Assembly: GCF_021740465.1 (NCBI RefSeq)
Contig: NZ_JAIOZR010000001.1
Coordinates: forward strand, 152,800 to 216,799
Direction of reading: 5' to 3'
Source of the DNA: Chlorobium sp.
Lineage (GTDB): Bacteria > Bacteroidota > Chlorobiia > Chlorobiales > Chlorobiaceae
DNA length: 64,000 nt
The stretch's first letter is position 1. The number at the start of each line of letters is the position of its first letter. The notes under the pieces are model-generated. The model was not told where the DNA came from. It saw only the letters and a list, made by a program, of their open reading frames with translations, and searched no databases. Both the position numbers and the translations under genes were made by a program. Positions 9,508 to 19,505 of this stretch are shown in pieces.

Positions 9508-11303
9508 ATTGTTTCCTTCTTGATAGAAAATTCGGTGCCTGCCGCCGGGAGCGTTACGCTGAAGGTCGAGCCCTGATTGATTCTTGAACGTACTCCCACA
9601 TGCCCCTTGTGGGCGAGCACGATGTGCTTGACGATGGCGAGTCCGAGTCCCGTACCGCCGAGACGGCGCGAACGTGCCTTGTCGACGCGATAGAAGCGCT
9701 CGAAAATACGGTTGAGGTCGGCCTGTGCGATTCCGATACCGTTGTCATCTATCTCCATGGTAACCTCATCGCCTGAACGGAAAAGCGAAATCCGTATTCG
9801 GCCGTTCAGGTCGTCGGCGTACTTGACGGCATTGTCGAGGAGATTGCGCACAACGATATCGAGATATCCCGCATCGCCGAAGACTTCAACGACATCCGGC
9901 TTATAGTTGCGTTCCATGCGCATCTGTTTTTTTCCGATGGCCGGCATGAGCAGTTCGACATTCCTGTCGATAATGCCGCGTAAATCCACGGGAGCGAAGG
10001 TATACTGGATTTTGCCCGATTCGATACTCGACAGGTCGAGTACATCGTTGACCAGGGCCGTAAGCTGTTCGCTCTCCTTGAGAATGATCTGCAGAAAAGC
10101 CGCTGCGTGCTCGGGATCGTGCATGGCGCCTTCGAGCAGCGTTTCGGTATACCCCTTGATGCTGGTGAGGGGCGTGCGCAACTCATGGGAAACGCTCGAA
10201 ACGAAATCACGCCTGATCCTTTCAAGGTTCCTCAGCCGGGTGATATCGTTGAACACGAAAACCGTCCCTTCCGGGCGGCTCCCTTTCATCACCGGCATGG
10301 AACTGATCTGCATGATCCGGGTGCCTTTGGCGGTCGCAAGCGTAACCTCCTCCTTCAGGAGCGTGCTCCTTTTTTCGTGAACACCCTCGAGCAGCTCCTG
10401 AAGCCCCCGGTCGGAAAGGGTCCTGAGTGGCCTCGAAGTGCGAATGGAGCTCTCTATACGGAAAAGACGGGATGCGACCGGATTGACCAGAATGATCTCG
10501 CCCGAAGCGTTGGTTACAATGATGGCCTCGCGTATGCCGGAAAACACCGCCTGATACCACTCCTCCTGTCGTCGGTGCCGGGTGATCTCCTCCGAAAGAT
10601 AGTTGATACCCCGGGCAAGCTTGCCGATCTCGTCGTTGCGATGTACCGGTATGAGGCCGTTGAAATCACCGTGAACCCGCTTTTCAGCCGCTTCGGCAAG
10701 CCTCCTGAGCGGCCGGGCGAGAATAACTGCCGTTATCAGGCCGGCAAGCAGGGAAAAAAGCAGCGCCCAGAACAACCCGGCTTCCATACTTTTGCGCACC
10801 TCCGTTTCAAGCGCGCCGATATCGCGTACCGGCTTGGCGAAACGCAGCACCCCGTAGAGCCGTGGCTTGCCGAGGGGAACGGCCATATAGAGCATGTTCT
10901 CGCCTACGGTTCGGCTGTAGCGGATATGCTGGCCGTACCCGGTTTTCAGCGCCGCCTGTACTTCAGGCCTCCCGAGATGGTTTTCCATTGATCCGAGATT
11001 CGAAAGGGGAACGTAGGAATCCCCCACTACGCGCCCGTCCGGGGTGATGAGGGTAACCCTGAGATCGAGAATCCTTCCTGTACGGTCCGCCCAGAGATCG
11101 GATGCCGACAGGGCATCCCACCCTGCAGGCCTCTTTTCAAGCATTTCGCGGCTGAGACTGAGCTCCCGATAGACTTCCTGCCGGATACCTTCGAGCAGGA
11201 GCTGGTTTATAAGGCGGCCCTGCGAGAAATAGCTGAGTGCTGCGGTAAAAAATACAAGCAGACCGAAAACGATGCCGAGCCTTACCGATACCCTGGCAAG
11301 CAT
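9504..11303 (-). CDS. PhoR-like PAS sensor histidine kinase
   Basis: 599 residues. Residues 9-30 are a transmembrane helix, then a periplasmic domain, a second membrane segment near 175-197, HAMP (RPLRRLAEAAEKRVHGD), a PAS domain (AIIVTNASGEIILVNPVA), HisKA with the phospho-accepting His in FVSSVSHELRTPLTS, and HATPase_c with N box (VVRNLLDNAVKYA), G1 (DNGIGIA) and G2 (GGTGLGLAIVK). The order is that of PhoR/WalK kinases. It follows its response regulator with a 1-base gap. No pst genes are near, so phosphate sensing is only inferred from family resemblance. Confidence 0.93.
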   Translation of the reverse strand: MLARVSVRLGIVFGLLVFFTAALSYFSQGRLINQLLLEGIRQEVYRELSLSREMLEKRPAGWDALSASDLWADRTGRILDLRVTLITPDGRVVGDSYVPLSNLGSMENHLGRPEVQAALKTGYGQHIRYSRTVGENMLYMAVPLGKPRLYGVLRFAKPVRDIGALETEVRKSMEAGLFWALLFSLLAGLITAVILARPLRRLAEAAEKRVHGDFNGLIPVHRNDEIGKLARGINYLSEEITRHRRQEEWYQAVFSGIREAIIVTNASGEIILVNPVASRLFRIESSIRTSRPLRTLSDRGLQELLEGVHEKRSTLLKEEVTLATAKGTRIMQISSMPVMKGSRPEGTVFVFNDITRLRNLERIRRDFVSSVSHELRTPLTSIKGYTETLLEGAMHDPEHAAAFLQIILKESEQLTALVNDVLDLSSIESGKIQYTFAPVDLRGIIDRNVELLMPAIGKKQMRMERNYKPDVVEVFGDAGYLDIVVRNLLDNAVKYADDLNGRIRISLFRSGDEVTMEIDDNGIGIAQADLNRIFERFYRVDKARSRRLGGTGLGLAIVKHIVLAHKGHVGVRSRINQGSTFSVTLPAAGTEFSIKKETI

Positions 11304-11304
11304 C

Positions 11305-12006
11305 TCAGGCTTCCTCTCCCTGCTCTTCGAACTTGTAGCCGAGTCCTCTGACGGTTTTGATCATTTTTCCGGTCTCTCCGAGCTTTTCGCGAAGTCTGGT
11401 AATATGGGTATCGATGGTTCGGGTATTGATGGTTTTATCGACGTCCCACACGTCGCTCAGCAGCATCTCCCGCGACTGGGCCTGCCCGCGGCGCTTGAGC
11501 AGGGCGACGAGCAGCTTGAACTCCATGAGGGTCAACACCAGAGCCTTCCCTTCGAGGGTGACCTGGTGGCGGGTGATATCGACATCGAGCCCTCCGGCGC
11601 TGAGCACCTCATGAATACCGGCCCGCTGCCGCCGATCGCGCTTGAGAATGGCGCGGATACGCAGATTCAGCTCCCTGGGGCTGAACGGTTTGACCACGTA
11701 GTCGTCGATGCCGAGCTCGAAACCCAGCACCTTGTCGATCTCCTCGCCTTTCGCTGTCAGCATGATGATGGGAATATCCTTGAGAAGCTGGTGCTCCCTC
11801 ACCTTCCGGCAGACTTCGAATCCGTCGATCCCCGGCAGCATGATGTCAAGCAGAATAAGATCGAAACTGCGCCGGGCAAGCTGATCGAGAGCATCCTCTC
11901 CCGTGCCGGAAAGATGAAACTTGTATCCGGCACGTTCAAGATTGTAGCCGAGCAGTTTGGCAAGGTTCTGATCGTCCTCGACGACGAGTAGCAGTGGTTC
12001 AGACAT
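11305..12006 (-). CDS. PhoB/OmpR-family response regulator
   Basis: 233 residues. Receiver domain 1-120 with acidic pocket (VVEDD), phospho-acceptor Asp in LILLDIMLPG, Thr in MLTAKG and Lys in VVKPFSPREL; the C-terminal winged helix (LTLMEFKLLVALLKRRGQ ... TRTIDTHITRLREKL) is the OmpR/PhoB DNA-binding domain. Partner of the kinase just downstream. Targets unknown. Confidence 0.94.
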   Translation of the reverse strand: MSEPLLLVVEDDQNLAKLLGYNLERAGYKFHLSGTGEDALDQLARRSFDLILLDIMLPGIDGFEVCRKVREHQLLKDIPIIMLTAKGEEIDKVLGFELGIDDYVVKPFSPRELNLRIRAILKRDRRQRAGIHEVLSAGGLDVDITRHQVTLEGKALVLTLMEFKLLVALLKRRGQAQSREMLLSDVWDVDKTINTRTIDTHITRLREKLGETGKMIKTVRGLGYKFEEQGEEA

Positions 12007-12023
12007 CGTTGTTGCATTAGTTG

Positions 12024-13004
12024 TTATTCGCCGGGAAAACGTTCTCCTGCCTTCCAGCAGGCAGCCTCATGATCCTCTTCGTAGACGATGAGCGGCGGTT
12101 TTTCCTTCCGGCACCGGTCGTCGGAAAGAGGACACCTTCCGGCGAACCTGCAGCCGTCGGGCAGCCGGGTCGCACTCGGCACACTCCCTTCGATAACGTG
12201 CAGCCTCTCCTTTCGCGAACCGAGACGGGGAATGGATTTCAGGAGCCCCCGAGTGTAGGGATGCAGCGGATTGCTGAAAATCCGTCGGACAGCGCCTTTT
12301 TCCACGATACCCGAAGCGTACATGACGATAACCTCCTCGCAAAGCTCGGCCACGACGCCGAAGTCGTGGGTGATGAGCATCACGCTCATGCCGGTATCGC
12401 TCTGCAGCTTTCCGATCAGATCGAGAATCTGGGCCTGTACGGTAACGTCGAGGGCCGTGGTCGGCTCGTCGGCAATCAGCAGCGCCGGGTTGCAGGAGAG
12501 CGCCATGGCGATCATGATCCGCTGGCGCATGCCCCCCGAAAGCTCGTGGGGATAGGAGGAGAAGCGCTGCGACGGATCGGGAATGCCGACAAGATGAAGC
12601 AGTTCGATGGAACGCTCCCTGGCTTCCTTCCGCGAAATCCTGCGGTGCAGCAGAATCTGCTCCATGATCTGGTTGCCACAGGTAAAGACCGGATTGAGGG
12701 AACTCATCGGCTCCTGGAAAATCATGGCAATCTCGTTGCCTCTGATCCGCTGCATTCCTTCTTCCGGCAATTTGAGTATATTGTTACCTTTCCAGAAAAT
12801 TTCCCCGCCGGCGAAGTAGCCCGGGGGCATGGGAACAAGTCTCATGATGGAGAGTGCCGTAACCGACTTGCCGCAACCCGATTCACCCACGATACCGAGC
12901 GTGCGGTTTTCGGCGAGCGAAAAACTCACCCCGTCTACAGCTTTTGCCACACCGTATCCGGTAGCATAATAGGTTTTGAGATTGTTCAGTTCGAGAATGT
13001 GCAT
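12024..13004 (-). CDS. Oligopeptide/dipeptide ABC transporter ATPase (OppD/DppD)
   Basis: 326 residues. Walker [11 protein letters not shown] loop [13 protein letters not shown], signature LSGGMRQRI and Walker [14 protein letters not shown] define an ABC ATPase; the C-terminal oligo_HPY extension with [18 protein letters not shown] and a further Cys (C-x6-C-x6-C pattern) marks the OppD/DppD subfamily. Membrane and binding-protein partners are not in the window, so it must pair with components encoded elsewhere. It lies 17 bases upstream of the response regulator on the same strand and is divergent from mfd. Confidence 0.92.
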   Translation of the reverse strand: MHILELNNLKTYYATGYGVAKAVDGVSFSLAENRTLGIVGESGCGKSVTALSIMRLVPMPPGYFAGGEIFWKGNNILKLPEEGMQRIRGNEIAMIFQEPMSSLNPVFTCGNQIMEQILLHRRISRKEARERSIELLHLVGIPDPSQRFSSYPHELSGGMRQRIMIAMALSCNPALLIADEPTTALDVTVQAQILDLIGKLQSDTGMSVMLITHDFGVVAELCEEVIVMYASGIVEKGAVRRIFSNPLHPYTRGLLKSIPRLGSRKERLHVIEGSVPSATRLPDGCRFAGRCPLSDDRCRKEKPPLIVYEEDHEAACWKAGERFPGE

Positions 13005-13072
13005 AGACCAGGGTTATAGAGGTCCGGCCTGAATGCCGGGCCAAGCTTGAAAATAGGGTTTGTCAGACTTAT

Positions 13073-16000
13073 ATGAAAACGTTATCCGCATTAGACGGCA
13101 ACAGCATGCCGGTTGTAAAAAAACCCCTCCCGTTCCTCTTCGATACCATCCGCCAGAGCGAACCGTTCCTCCAGCTGAAGCAGTCGCTCGAAGAGAGCCT
13201 CACCGAAACCGGACTACCTCCGACTCAGGTCAGGATAAAAGGCCTCAACGGCTCCCTCGCATCCCTGATCGCCGCAACGCTTTTTCTTGAGGCCGAAACG
13301 CCGCTGCTGGTGCTCGCCGGACCGGAAAAGGGCGAACTGTACGAAAACGATTTCGGCCTTCTCGTTCCCGAAGGTCTCTTTCTCAGCCTCTCCGACCAGA
13401 TGCCTCCCGCCATGAAGGCGCTCTCCCAGCGCCAGCAGGTGCTGCTGCTTTCGTCGTTCAGCGAACTGCTCGATCCGCTCTGCCGGCCGAACGAAGTGCC
13501 GGGAAAGCTCTTCCAGCTCCATAGGGACAAGGAATGCGGCTACGAGCGTCTGAAGGCCTTCCTTCGCACCAACCGGTTCGAGCACCGCGAGTTCGTGGAG
13601 GATGAGGGCGAATTTTCCGTTCGCGGATCGATCATCGATATTTTCTCTTTCGGAGTGCAGGAGCCGGTGAGAGTCGAGTTTTTCGGCGACACCGTCACCT
13701 CGATCAGGCTCTTCGACATCAACTCCCAGCTTTCCGGAAAAACACTCGGCACCATAACCCTCACCGGCAACTTCGCCGGCGGCGACGAAGACGAAGGAGC
13801 GAAGCGGAACACCATTCTCGACTTCCTGCCCCCCTCGGCGCTCGTCATCGTCGACGACACGATGGAGCTCGAGGCAGCCGATGATCGCGATGCCCTGGAA
13901 AAGGCGCTTTCGGAGTTCCGCCAGATTCGAATATCGCCGCTTGCCTGCGACGGGCTCGATTTCCGCTCGCAGACGCAGCAGAAGTTCGTGGCCAACTTCC
14001 GCCTGTTTGCCGCCGAGTTGCAGAAAAACGCCGCAGAAAAACGAAGCCCGGTGTTCGCATCGGCCTCGAAAAGGGAGATCGACGAACTTGCCGAGTTTCT
14101 CGGTGACGAACTGCACGAAAGCGCCGGAACCGGACGCATCAGCGTCGAGTGGGTACCGCTTAACCTCCATTCGGGCTTTTCGTTCGGGAAAATCGAGCTG
14201 TACAGCGAATCCGATATTTTCGGAAAATTCCACACTCACAGAACGCACCGGAAGCGGAAAATAAAGGGCATCTCGCTCAAGGACCTGCACCGGCTCAAGA
14301 TAGGGGACTACGTCGTTCATGAGGATTACGGCATAGGCATTTTCAAGTCCCTTGAAACCATAACCGCGGGCAATTCGGAACAGGAGTGCGTCCTGGTCGA
14401 ATACGAGGACGGCGACCAGCTCTTCGTCAATGTCCAGAACATCAACCTGCTGTCGAAATACACCGCAGCTGAGGGCTCGCGCCCAACGCTCTCGAAACTC
14501 GGAAGCAGCAAGTGGGCGGCAAAAAAGGAGAAGGTCCGCAAGAAAATCAGGGATATCGCCATCAACCTGATCCGGCTCTACGCCGAACGAACCATGAAGC
14601 CAGGATTTTCATTCGAGCCCGACTCGATCTTTATGCGCGAGTTCGAAGCCTCGTTCATTTTCGAGGAGACCCCCGACCAGCTCAAGGCGATCGAGGAGGT
14701 CAAGGCCGACATGCAGAAACCGCACCCCATGGACCGGCTGATATGCGGCGACGCAGGTTTCGGTAAAACCGAAATCGCCATGCGGGCGACCTTCAAGGCC
14801 GTGGAATCGAAAAAGCAGGTAGCCATCCTCGCCCCCACAACCATTCTTGCCCACCAGCATCTCGAATCCTTCGAACGCCGCTTCGCCAATTTCCCGGTAT
14901 CCATAACCGTGCTCAGCCGGTTCGTACCGAAAAAAGAGCAGCTGGAACGGCTGAAGAAAATCGAAAGGGGCGAAATCGACATCGTAATCGGCACACACAG
15001 GCTGGTCTCCAGGGATGTCCGTTTCAAGGATCTGGGACTGCTCATCATCGACGAAGAACAGCACTTCGGCGTCGAAGCCAAGGAGCGGCTCAGGGAGTTG
15101 TATCCCGAGGTCGACACGCTCACCATGTCCGCAACGCCGATTCCCCGGACGCTGCAGTTCTCGATGCTCGGCGCAAGAGATCTGTCGATAGTCTCGACAC
15201 CGCCTAAAAACCGGCAGCCGGTGGAAACCGTCATTTCGGACTACGACACCGCCGTCATCCAGTCGGCCATCGAACGGGAGATACGGCGTCAGGGTCAGGT
15301 GTTCTTCCTGCACAACCGTATCAGCGGGCTCGAAGAGGTTCAGCACAAGCTCCGCGAGCTTGTGCCTTATGCAAGGATCGTCTGCGCGCACGGCCAGATG
15401 CCTTCACGCCAGCTTGAAAAGATCATGATGGACTTCATGCAGCAGGAGGTCGACGTGCTCATATCGACCTCGATCATCGGCTCGGGCCTCGACATCTCGA
15501 ACGCCAATACCATCATCATCAACCGGGCCGACATGTTCGGGCTCTCCGATCTTTACCAGCTCCGGGGACGGGTCGGCCGAAGCGAACGGAAAGCGTTCTG
15601 CTACATGATTACCCCTCCGCTGCACACCCTCAAACGCGAAGCCGTGCAGCGGCTCGCCGTCATCGAAAGCTTTACCGAACTGGGATCCGGCTTTACCGTG
15701 GCGCTGCGCGACCTCGACATCCGGGGAGCCGGGAACCTGCTCGGGGCGGAACAGTCGGGGTTCATTCACGAGCTTGGCTTCGACCTCTATCAGAAAATGC
15801 TCGAAGAGACCGTCGCCGAACTCAAATCGACGCACTTCCGGGACCTTTTTGCCGAAGGAGGCACCGTACCCCTCAAACCTTCGGGAAGCTGCGATCTGGT
15901 CTTTTTCTTCGATGCCCTTATTCCCGACTACTACATTCATGCGGTTCACGAGCGCTTCAGCTTTTATGAAAAAATTTCCAAAGCCCGAAGCGAAAGCGAG

Positions 16001-16399
16001 CTGGAAGCCATCCGTTCCGAACTCGTCGACCGCTTCGGAACCCTGCCCGAAGAGGTGGCCAACATGCTCATGCTCTCGAAGCTCAAGCTCCTCGGAGCAT
16101 CGACCGGCATCACGAAAATCGACATCCAGCCCGACCTCTTCACCATCTTCCTGCCCGACAGCACCCAGGAAAACATCGATCATCTGACCTTTTTTCAGTC
16201 ACTGTTCCCCTCGGTACAGCAACCCTGGATGAAACCGTTCAGGCCGGGTTTTTCGATGGAGAAAAAAATGAAACTGATGCTCCGACGGCCCGAAAACACG
16301 CCCGCTACGGCGGAGGCCCTTCTTGCGACTTACACCGACGTACTCCGACAGCTCAGGGATGCGGCGCAGGAACAGCCGCAATCCGAAGCGATTTCCTGA
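13073..16399 (+). CDS. mfd: Transcription-repair coupling factor Mfd
   Basis: 1108 residues, the normal Mfd length. N-terminal UvrB-homology region; CarD-like RNA-polymerase interaction domain at about 405-470 ([17 protein letters not shown]); superfamily 2 translocase with Walker [16 protein letters not shown] box (IIDEEQHFG), motif [13 protein letters not shown] and motif [16 protein letters not shown]-terminal TRCF domain. Removes stalled RNA polymerase at lesions and recruits UvrA. ATG at 13073 is one of a few nearby choices. The 68 bases to the oppD-like gene must hold both promoters. Confidence 0.97.
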   Translation: MKTLSALDGNSMPVVKKPLPFLFDTIRQSEPFLQLKQSLEESLTETGLPPTQVRIKGLNGSLASLIAATLFLEAETPLLVLAGPEKGELYENDFGLLVPEGLFLSLSDQMPPAMKALSQRQQVLLLSSFSELLDPLCRPNEVPGKLFQLHRDKECGYERLKAFLRTNRFEHREFVEDEGEFSVRGSIIDIFSFGVQEPVRVEFFGDTVTSIRLFDINSQLSGKTLGTITLTGNFAGGDEDEGAKRNTILDFLPPSALVIVDDTMELEAADDRDALEKALSEFRQIRISPLACDGLDFRSQTQQKFVANFRLFAAELQKNAAEKRSPVFASASKREIDELAEFLGDELHESAGTGRISVEWVPLNLHSGFSFGKIELYSESDIFGKFHTHRTHRKRKIKGISLKDLHRLKIGDYVVHEDYGIGIFKSLETITAGNSEQECVLVEYEDGDQLFVNVQNINLLSKYTAAEGSRPTLSKLGSSKWAAKKEKVRKKIRDIAINLIRLYAERTMKPGFSFEPDSIFMREFEASFIFEETPDQLKAIEEVKADMQKPHPMDRLICGDAGFGKTEIAMRATFKAVESKKQVAILAPTTILAHQHLESFERRFANFPVSITVLSRFVPKKEQLERLKKIERGEIDIVIGTHRLVSRDVRFKDLGLLIIDEEQHFGVEAKERLRELYPEVDTLTMSATPIPRTLQFSMLGARDLSIVSTPPKNRQPVETVISDYDTAVIQSAIEREIRRQGQVFFLHNRISGLEEVQHKLRELVPYARIVCAHGQMPSRQLEKIMMDFMQQEVDVLISTSIIGSGLDISNANTIIINRADMFGLSDLYQLRGRVGRSERKAFCYMITPPLHTLKREAVQRLAVIESFTELGSGFTVALRDLDIRGAGNLLGAEQSGFIHELGFDLYQKMLEETVAELKSTHFRDLFAEGGTVPLKPSGSCDLVFFFDALIPDYYIHAVHERFSFYEKISKARSESELEAIRSELVDRFGTLPEEVANMLMLSKLKLLGASTGITKIDIQPDLFTIFLPDSTQENIDHLTFFQSLFPSVQQPWMKPFRPGFSMEKKMKLMLRRPENTPATAEALLATYTDVLRQLRDAAQEQPQSEAIS

Positions 16400-16502
16400 A
16401 CATTTTCCCCCATACCTTCACACCCCCGCAACTTTTTACCATTGCCGTCTCGTTACATGATTTGCAAGTGTTCAACTGAATAAGCATAAAACGATACAAG
16501 CA

Positions 16503-17177
16503 ATGACTATCACCATAAACAACCGATCATGTGAAGCTGCAACCGGGGAGCGGCTTATCGATGTTGCACGCACCAATCACAGCCATATAGGATATTTCTG
16601 CGGTGGCAACGGCATCTGCCAGACCTGTTACGTAAAAGTGCTCGAAGGCGCGGAGCTGCTCTCTCCCCTCAGCGAAACGGAAAAAGCCATGCTTTCCGAC
16701 CGCCTGATCGAGGAAGGAACAAGAATGGCCTGTCTTACCACAATCGAAAAACCCGGAACCATAAAAGTGCTGAGCGCCGTCGAGGAGGTCAAGGAGATGT
16801 TTGAAACCGCTCCCCACCTGCTTCCGGCTTATTCGGCAATAATGGGATGGGAGTCGCTGGTGAAAATCCCTGAAACCGTTTCCCTGCAGATCAACCGTAC
16901 ACTCCAGGGAAAATTCGACCTCGCACAGATTTTCTCCGACGTCGTCAAAGGTATCGGCGATGCCATCCAGCTTGTTGCCGAAGCGTTTTTCGGAACGCCA
17001 GCCGGGAAAGGAAAAAGCTCACTCTCCCCTGAACCGTGCACCGGAAAACTGCTCGACAGGGAAAGCATGAGCCATCTCCTTTCAGGATGCTGCGCCGCCA
17101 GTACCGCATCCAGCCATCCACAGCCAGACAGAAAAACGGCCCCGGCGCCTCATAATGGCAACGGTGTGCCGGCCTGA
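16503..17177 (+). CDS. Chlorosome envelope protein with 2Fe-2S domain (CsmI/J/X family)
   Basis: 224 residues. Residues 1-95 form a plant/adrenodoxin-type ferredoxin domain with the cluster Cys set in [11 protein letters not shown] and a fourth Cys in RMACLTT. The remainder is a helical tail typical of the chlorosome proteins CsmI, CsmJ and CsmX, which sit in the lipid monolayer around the bacteriochlorophyll c body and are thought to control redox-dependent quenching. Which of the three it is cannot be settled by eye; the length is near CsmJ or CsmX. A strong terminator follows, so it is transcribed separately from its paralogue at 17359. Confidence 0.85.
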   Translation: MTITINNRSCEAATGERLIDVARTNHSHIGYFCGGNGICQTCYVKVLEGAELLSPLSETEKAMLSDRLIEEGTRMACLTTIEKPGTIKVLSAVEEVKEMFETAPHLLPAYSAIMGWESLVKIPETVSLQINRTLQGKFDLAQIFSDVVKGIGDAIQLVAEAFFGTPAGKGKSSLSPEPCTGKLLDRESMSHLLSGCCAASTASSHPQPDRKTAPAPHNGNGVPA

Positions 17178-17186
17178 TTTGCCTAC

Positions 17187-17216
17187 AAAAGAGGCCCCTT
17201 TCGGTGGGCCTCTTTT
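17187..17216 (+). terminator. Rho-independent terminator
   Basis: AAAAGAGGCCC and GGGCCTCTTTT form an 11-base-pair stem with an 8-base loop, directly behind the first chlorosome ferredoxin gene. Confidence 0.88.
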
Positions 17217-17358
17217 GCTTGATACGCCGCACAAAATCCACCGGTCAATCGAAACCGCCCCGTGACCGGTCACCCGGTGATTGCGGTGTGATGAAATTGA
17301 TTATATTTTATATCGAGGGGTAGTATAACAGCCTGTTCATCACTAACACTCTACAGCC

Positions 17359-18105
17359 ATGATCATCTACATCAACGACAAACCATGCGAAGTGGCGGCC
17401 GGCGACCTTCTCCTGCAAGCGGCACAGCGCCATAACGCTCATATCGGATGCATCTGCGGCGGTAACGGCATATGCCAGAGCTGCTTTGTGTATGTAAAGG
17501 AAGGGGCCGAGCTGCTTTCACCGCCGAGCGATGAGGAAAAAGCTTTTATTTCCGACAAACTTTTCCAGGAAGGTGGCCGGCTGGCGTGCCAGACGATCAT
17601 AACCGGTGAAGGCACCATCAGGGTGCTCACAAGAGCCGAAAACCTCAGAAGGATCGTGATCGGTCTCAACGTACCGGGATTCATCACCTATGCCCAGACC
17701 ATAGGGTTCAATGTCGTCACGAAGCTTCCCGGCGGTGCGGCCAATCTCGTCTCGCGGGTCAGGGAAGGAAAGCTCAATCCACTGGACTCCATCGGTAAAA
17801 TCGCGGGAGGCCTCCAGTACGGAGCCGGACTCGCCGTTCATACAGTAATGGAAGCCATTCCGGTACTCCAGGCTCCTGTCGCCCTCGTCTCGGGTGCGTT
17901 GCAAGGCAGTGGTTCACTGCTATCCGGTGCGTTGCAAGCACCCGTTTCACTGATTTCCGGAGCGGCCGGCGGTATCTTCAACGCAGCGTCCGGCATGCTC
18001 TGCACGGTTTCGGGCGGACGCCTCAGCCTGCCCGGATCGACCTGTACATCCGGAAATACGCCGCAGACGAAAGCTGTTGAAAGTGTAACCATAAGAGTGA
18101 AATAA
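17359..18105 (+). CDS. Chlorosome envelope protein with 2Fe-2S domain and 11-residue repeats
   Basis: 248 residues, paralogue of the preceding gene. The ferredoxin domain carries [12 protein letters not shown] and a fourth Cys in RLACQTI; the following linker (LPGGAANLVSRVREGKLNPL) also matches its neighbour in character. Residues 170-213 are four consecutive 11-residue units (LQAPVALVSGA, LQGSGSLLSGA, LQAPVSLISGA, AGGIFNAASGM), suited to an amphipathic helix lying in a lipid surface. Belongs to the CsmI/CsmJ/CsmX family of chlorosome envelope proteins; the length is closest to CsmI, but the symbol is left open. Own promoter region between the upstream terminator and 17359. Confidence 0.85.
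   Translation: MIIYINDKPCEVAAGDLLLQAAQRHNAHIGCICGGNGICQSCFVYVKEGAELLSPPSDEEKAFISDKLFQEGGRLACQTIITGEGTIRVLTRAENLRRIVIGLNVPGFITYAQTIGFNVVTKLPGGAANLVSRVREGKLNPLDSIGKIAGGLQYGAGLAVHTVMEAIPVLQAPVALVSGALQGSGSLLSGALQAPVSLISGAAGGIFNAASGMLCTVSGGRLSLPGSTCTSGNTPQTKAVESVTIRVK
17866..17997 (+). repeat. Four tandem 33-base units encoding hendecad repeats
   Basis: The stretch encodes four 11-residue units in the second chlorosome ferredoxin protein. At DNA level GGTGCGTTGCAAG recurs exactly 33 bases apart (17893 and 17926 areas), so the array probably grew by unit duplication. Confidence 0.75.
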
Positions 18106-18115
18106 GCCACTGCCT

Positions 18116-18144
18116 GCCGGGGCAGGCCCAAGGTCTGCCCCGGC
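18116..18144 (+). terminator. Rho-independent terminator
   Basis: GCCGGGGCAG and CTGCCCCGGC form a perfect 10-base-pair stem with a 9-base loop; CTTATAACTTTT follows. It lies 10 bases behind the second chlorosome ferredoxin gene. Confidence 0.75.
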
Positions 18145-18250
18145 CTTATAACTTTTGCTAAACGAACCCTCGATGGGATACGGTTGCGATTTCGAGTTTG
18201 ACCTTGGCGTCAAAACACTTGAACGATGGCTGATCAAGCCGGAAAAAACC

Positions 18251-19384
18251 ATGAACATTTCTCTCGGGATTCCCAGGGAAAGAGCTCAGGATGAACGGCG
18301 TGTGGCTATTTCGCCGGCGGGCGTACAGATACTGACCGAGCACGGCATAAGGGTTATCGTCGAAACAACTGCCGGGCAATTCTGCAACTTTTCCGACAGC
18401 GACTACGCCGAAGCGGGCGCAATCATCGCGCCTTCGCCGGAAGAGCTTTTCGGTCAGTCGAACGTCATTGTCAAGGTATCCCCACCGCAGCAGGAAGAAC
18501 TGCCTCTGTTCACACCCGGTCAGATGCTCATTTCGGCGCTGCATCTCGGCACAATCAGCCGGCATCTCATAAAAACGCTGCTCGAAAAAAACGTCACCGC
18601 GCTGGGCTTCGAATTCATAGAAACACGCGACGGCGAACTCCCCATTGTAAGGACCCTGAGCGAAATAGCCGGTTCGCTGGCAATCCAGACTGCAGCGAAA
18701 TATCTTGAGACCGGATACGGAGGAAGCGGCATTCTTCTGGGAGGCATTGCCGGTGTACCTCCGGCCAATGTGACCATTATCGGCGCGGGAACCGTTGGGC
18801 TGTTTGCCGCACAGGATGCACTTGGCCTTGGAGCCCAGGTGACGGTGATCGACAAGGAGATCAACCGGCTGCGACGGTTCGAAGCCTTTTTCAACCGCCA
18901 TCTGGTAACGGCGATCGCCAACGACCACTATATTTCCGAGCTTGCAAAAACTTCGGACGTCCTGATCGGAGCACTCAGCCCGAAAAAGAAAATCATCCAT
19001 CCACTGGTGAGCGAACAGGTCATCAAGTCGATGAAGCCGGGATCGGTCATTATCGATGTCTCCATAGACCAGGGTGCATGCTTCGCTACAAGCCGCCACA
19101 CATCCCATACCAATCCGATCTATGTCAAGCACGGCGTAACGCACTACTGCGTTCCGAACATTCCTTCCGCCGTAGCCAAAACCGCATCGTTCGCCCTCAC
19201 CAACACCCTGCTCCCCTTCCTTCTGAAACTGACCGAACATGAAACCGTTGCCGACATCCTGTGGAAAAGCCACAGCCTGAGAAAAGGCACCTATCTGTTC
19301 AAGGGGTATGTGACCAAGAAGATCCTCTCCGAACTGACCGATTTCCCTTTCAGGGAGATCGACATGCTGCTGGCAGCAAGCTGA
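18251..19384 (+). CDS. ald: Alanine dehydrogenase
   Basis: 377 residues from ATG 18251, where the family N terminus MNISLGIPRERAQDERRVAI begins; an in-frame extension back to 18155 overlaps the region just behind the terminator and is not expected to be translated. The Rossmann motif VTIIGAGTVGLFAAQ, the substrate-site segment RRVAISPAG, and the DVSIDQGACFAT / HYCVPNIPSAV motifs are those of NAD-dependent alanine dehydrogenase (AlaDH/PNT family). Interconverts L-alanine with pyruvate and ammonia. A PntAA-type transhydrogenase subunit would carry extra membrane segments, which are absent. Convergent with crtH. Confidence 0.9.
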   Translation: MNISLGIPRERAQDERRVAISPAGVQILTEHGIRVIVETTAGQFCNFSDSDYAEAGAIIAPSPEELFGQSNVIVKVSPPQQEELPLFTPGQMLISALHLGTISRHLIKTLLEKNVTALGFEFIETRDGELPIVRTLSEIAGSLAIQTAAKYLETGYGGSGILLGGIAGVPPANVTIIGAGTVGLFAAQDALGLGAQVTVIDKEINRLRRFEAFFNRHLVTAIANDHYISELAKTSDVLIGALSPKKKIIHPLVSEQVIKSMKPGSVIIDVSIDQGACFATSRHTSHTNPIYVKHGVTHYCVPNIPSAVAKTASFALTNTLLPFLLKLTEHETVADILWKSHSLRKGTYLFKGYVTKKILSELTDFPFREIDMLLAAS

Positions 19385-19447
19385 AGAGAAAACCCGCCAG
19401 GAAGCCGTCTTCGGCTCCGGATAAACGCCGCACCACCACCAGCCCAA

Positions 19448-19463
19448 GCCCCTTTAGAGGGGC
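19448..19463. terminator. Hairpin between convergent ald and crtH
   Basis: GCCCCT-TTAG-AGGGGC forms a 6-base-pair stem between two convergent genes. No T run follows on either strand, so terminator function is only suggested by place. Confidence 0.35.
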
Positions 19464-19505
19464 GCGAGTGCCAATTCGACCCGCAGAGGGCCGACCTGCC
19501 GGTAT

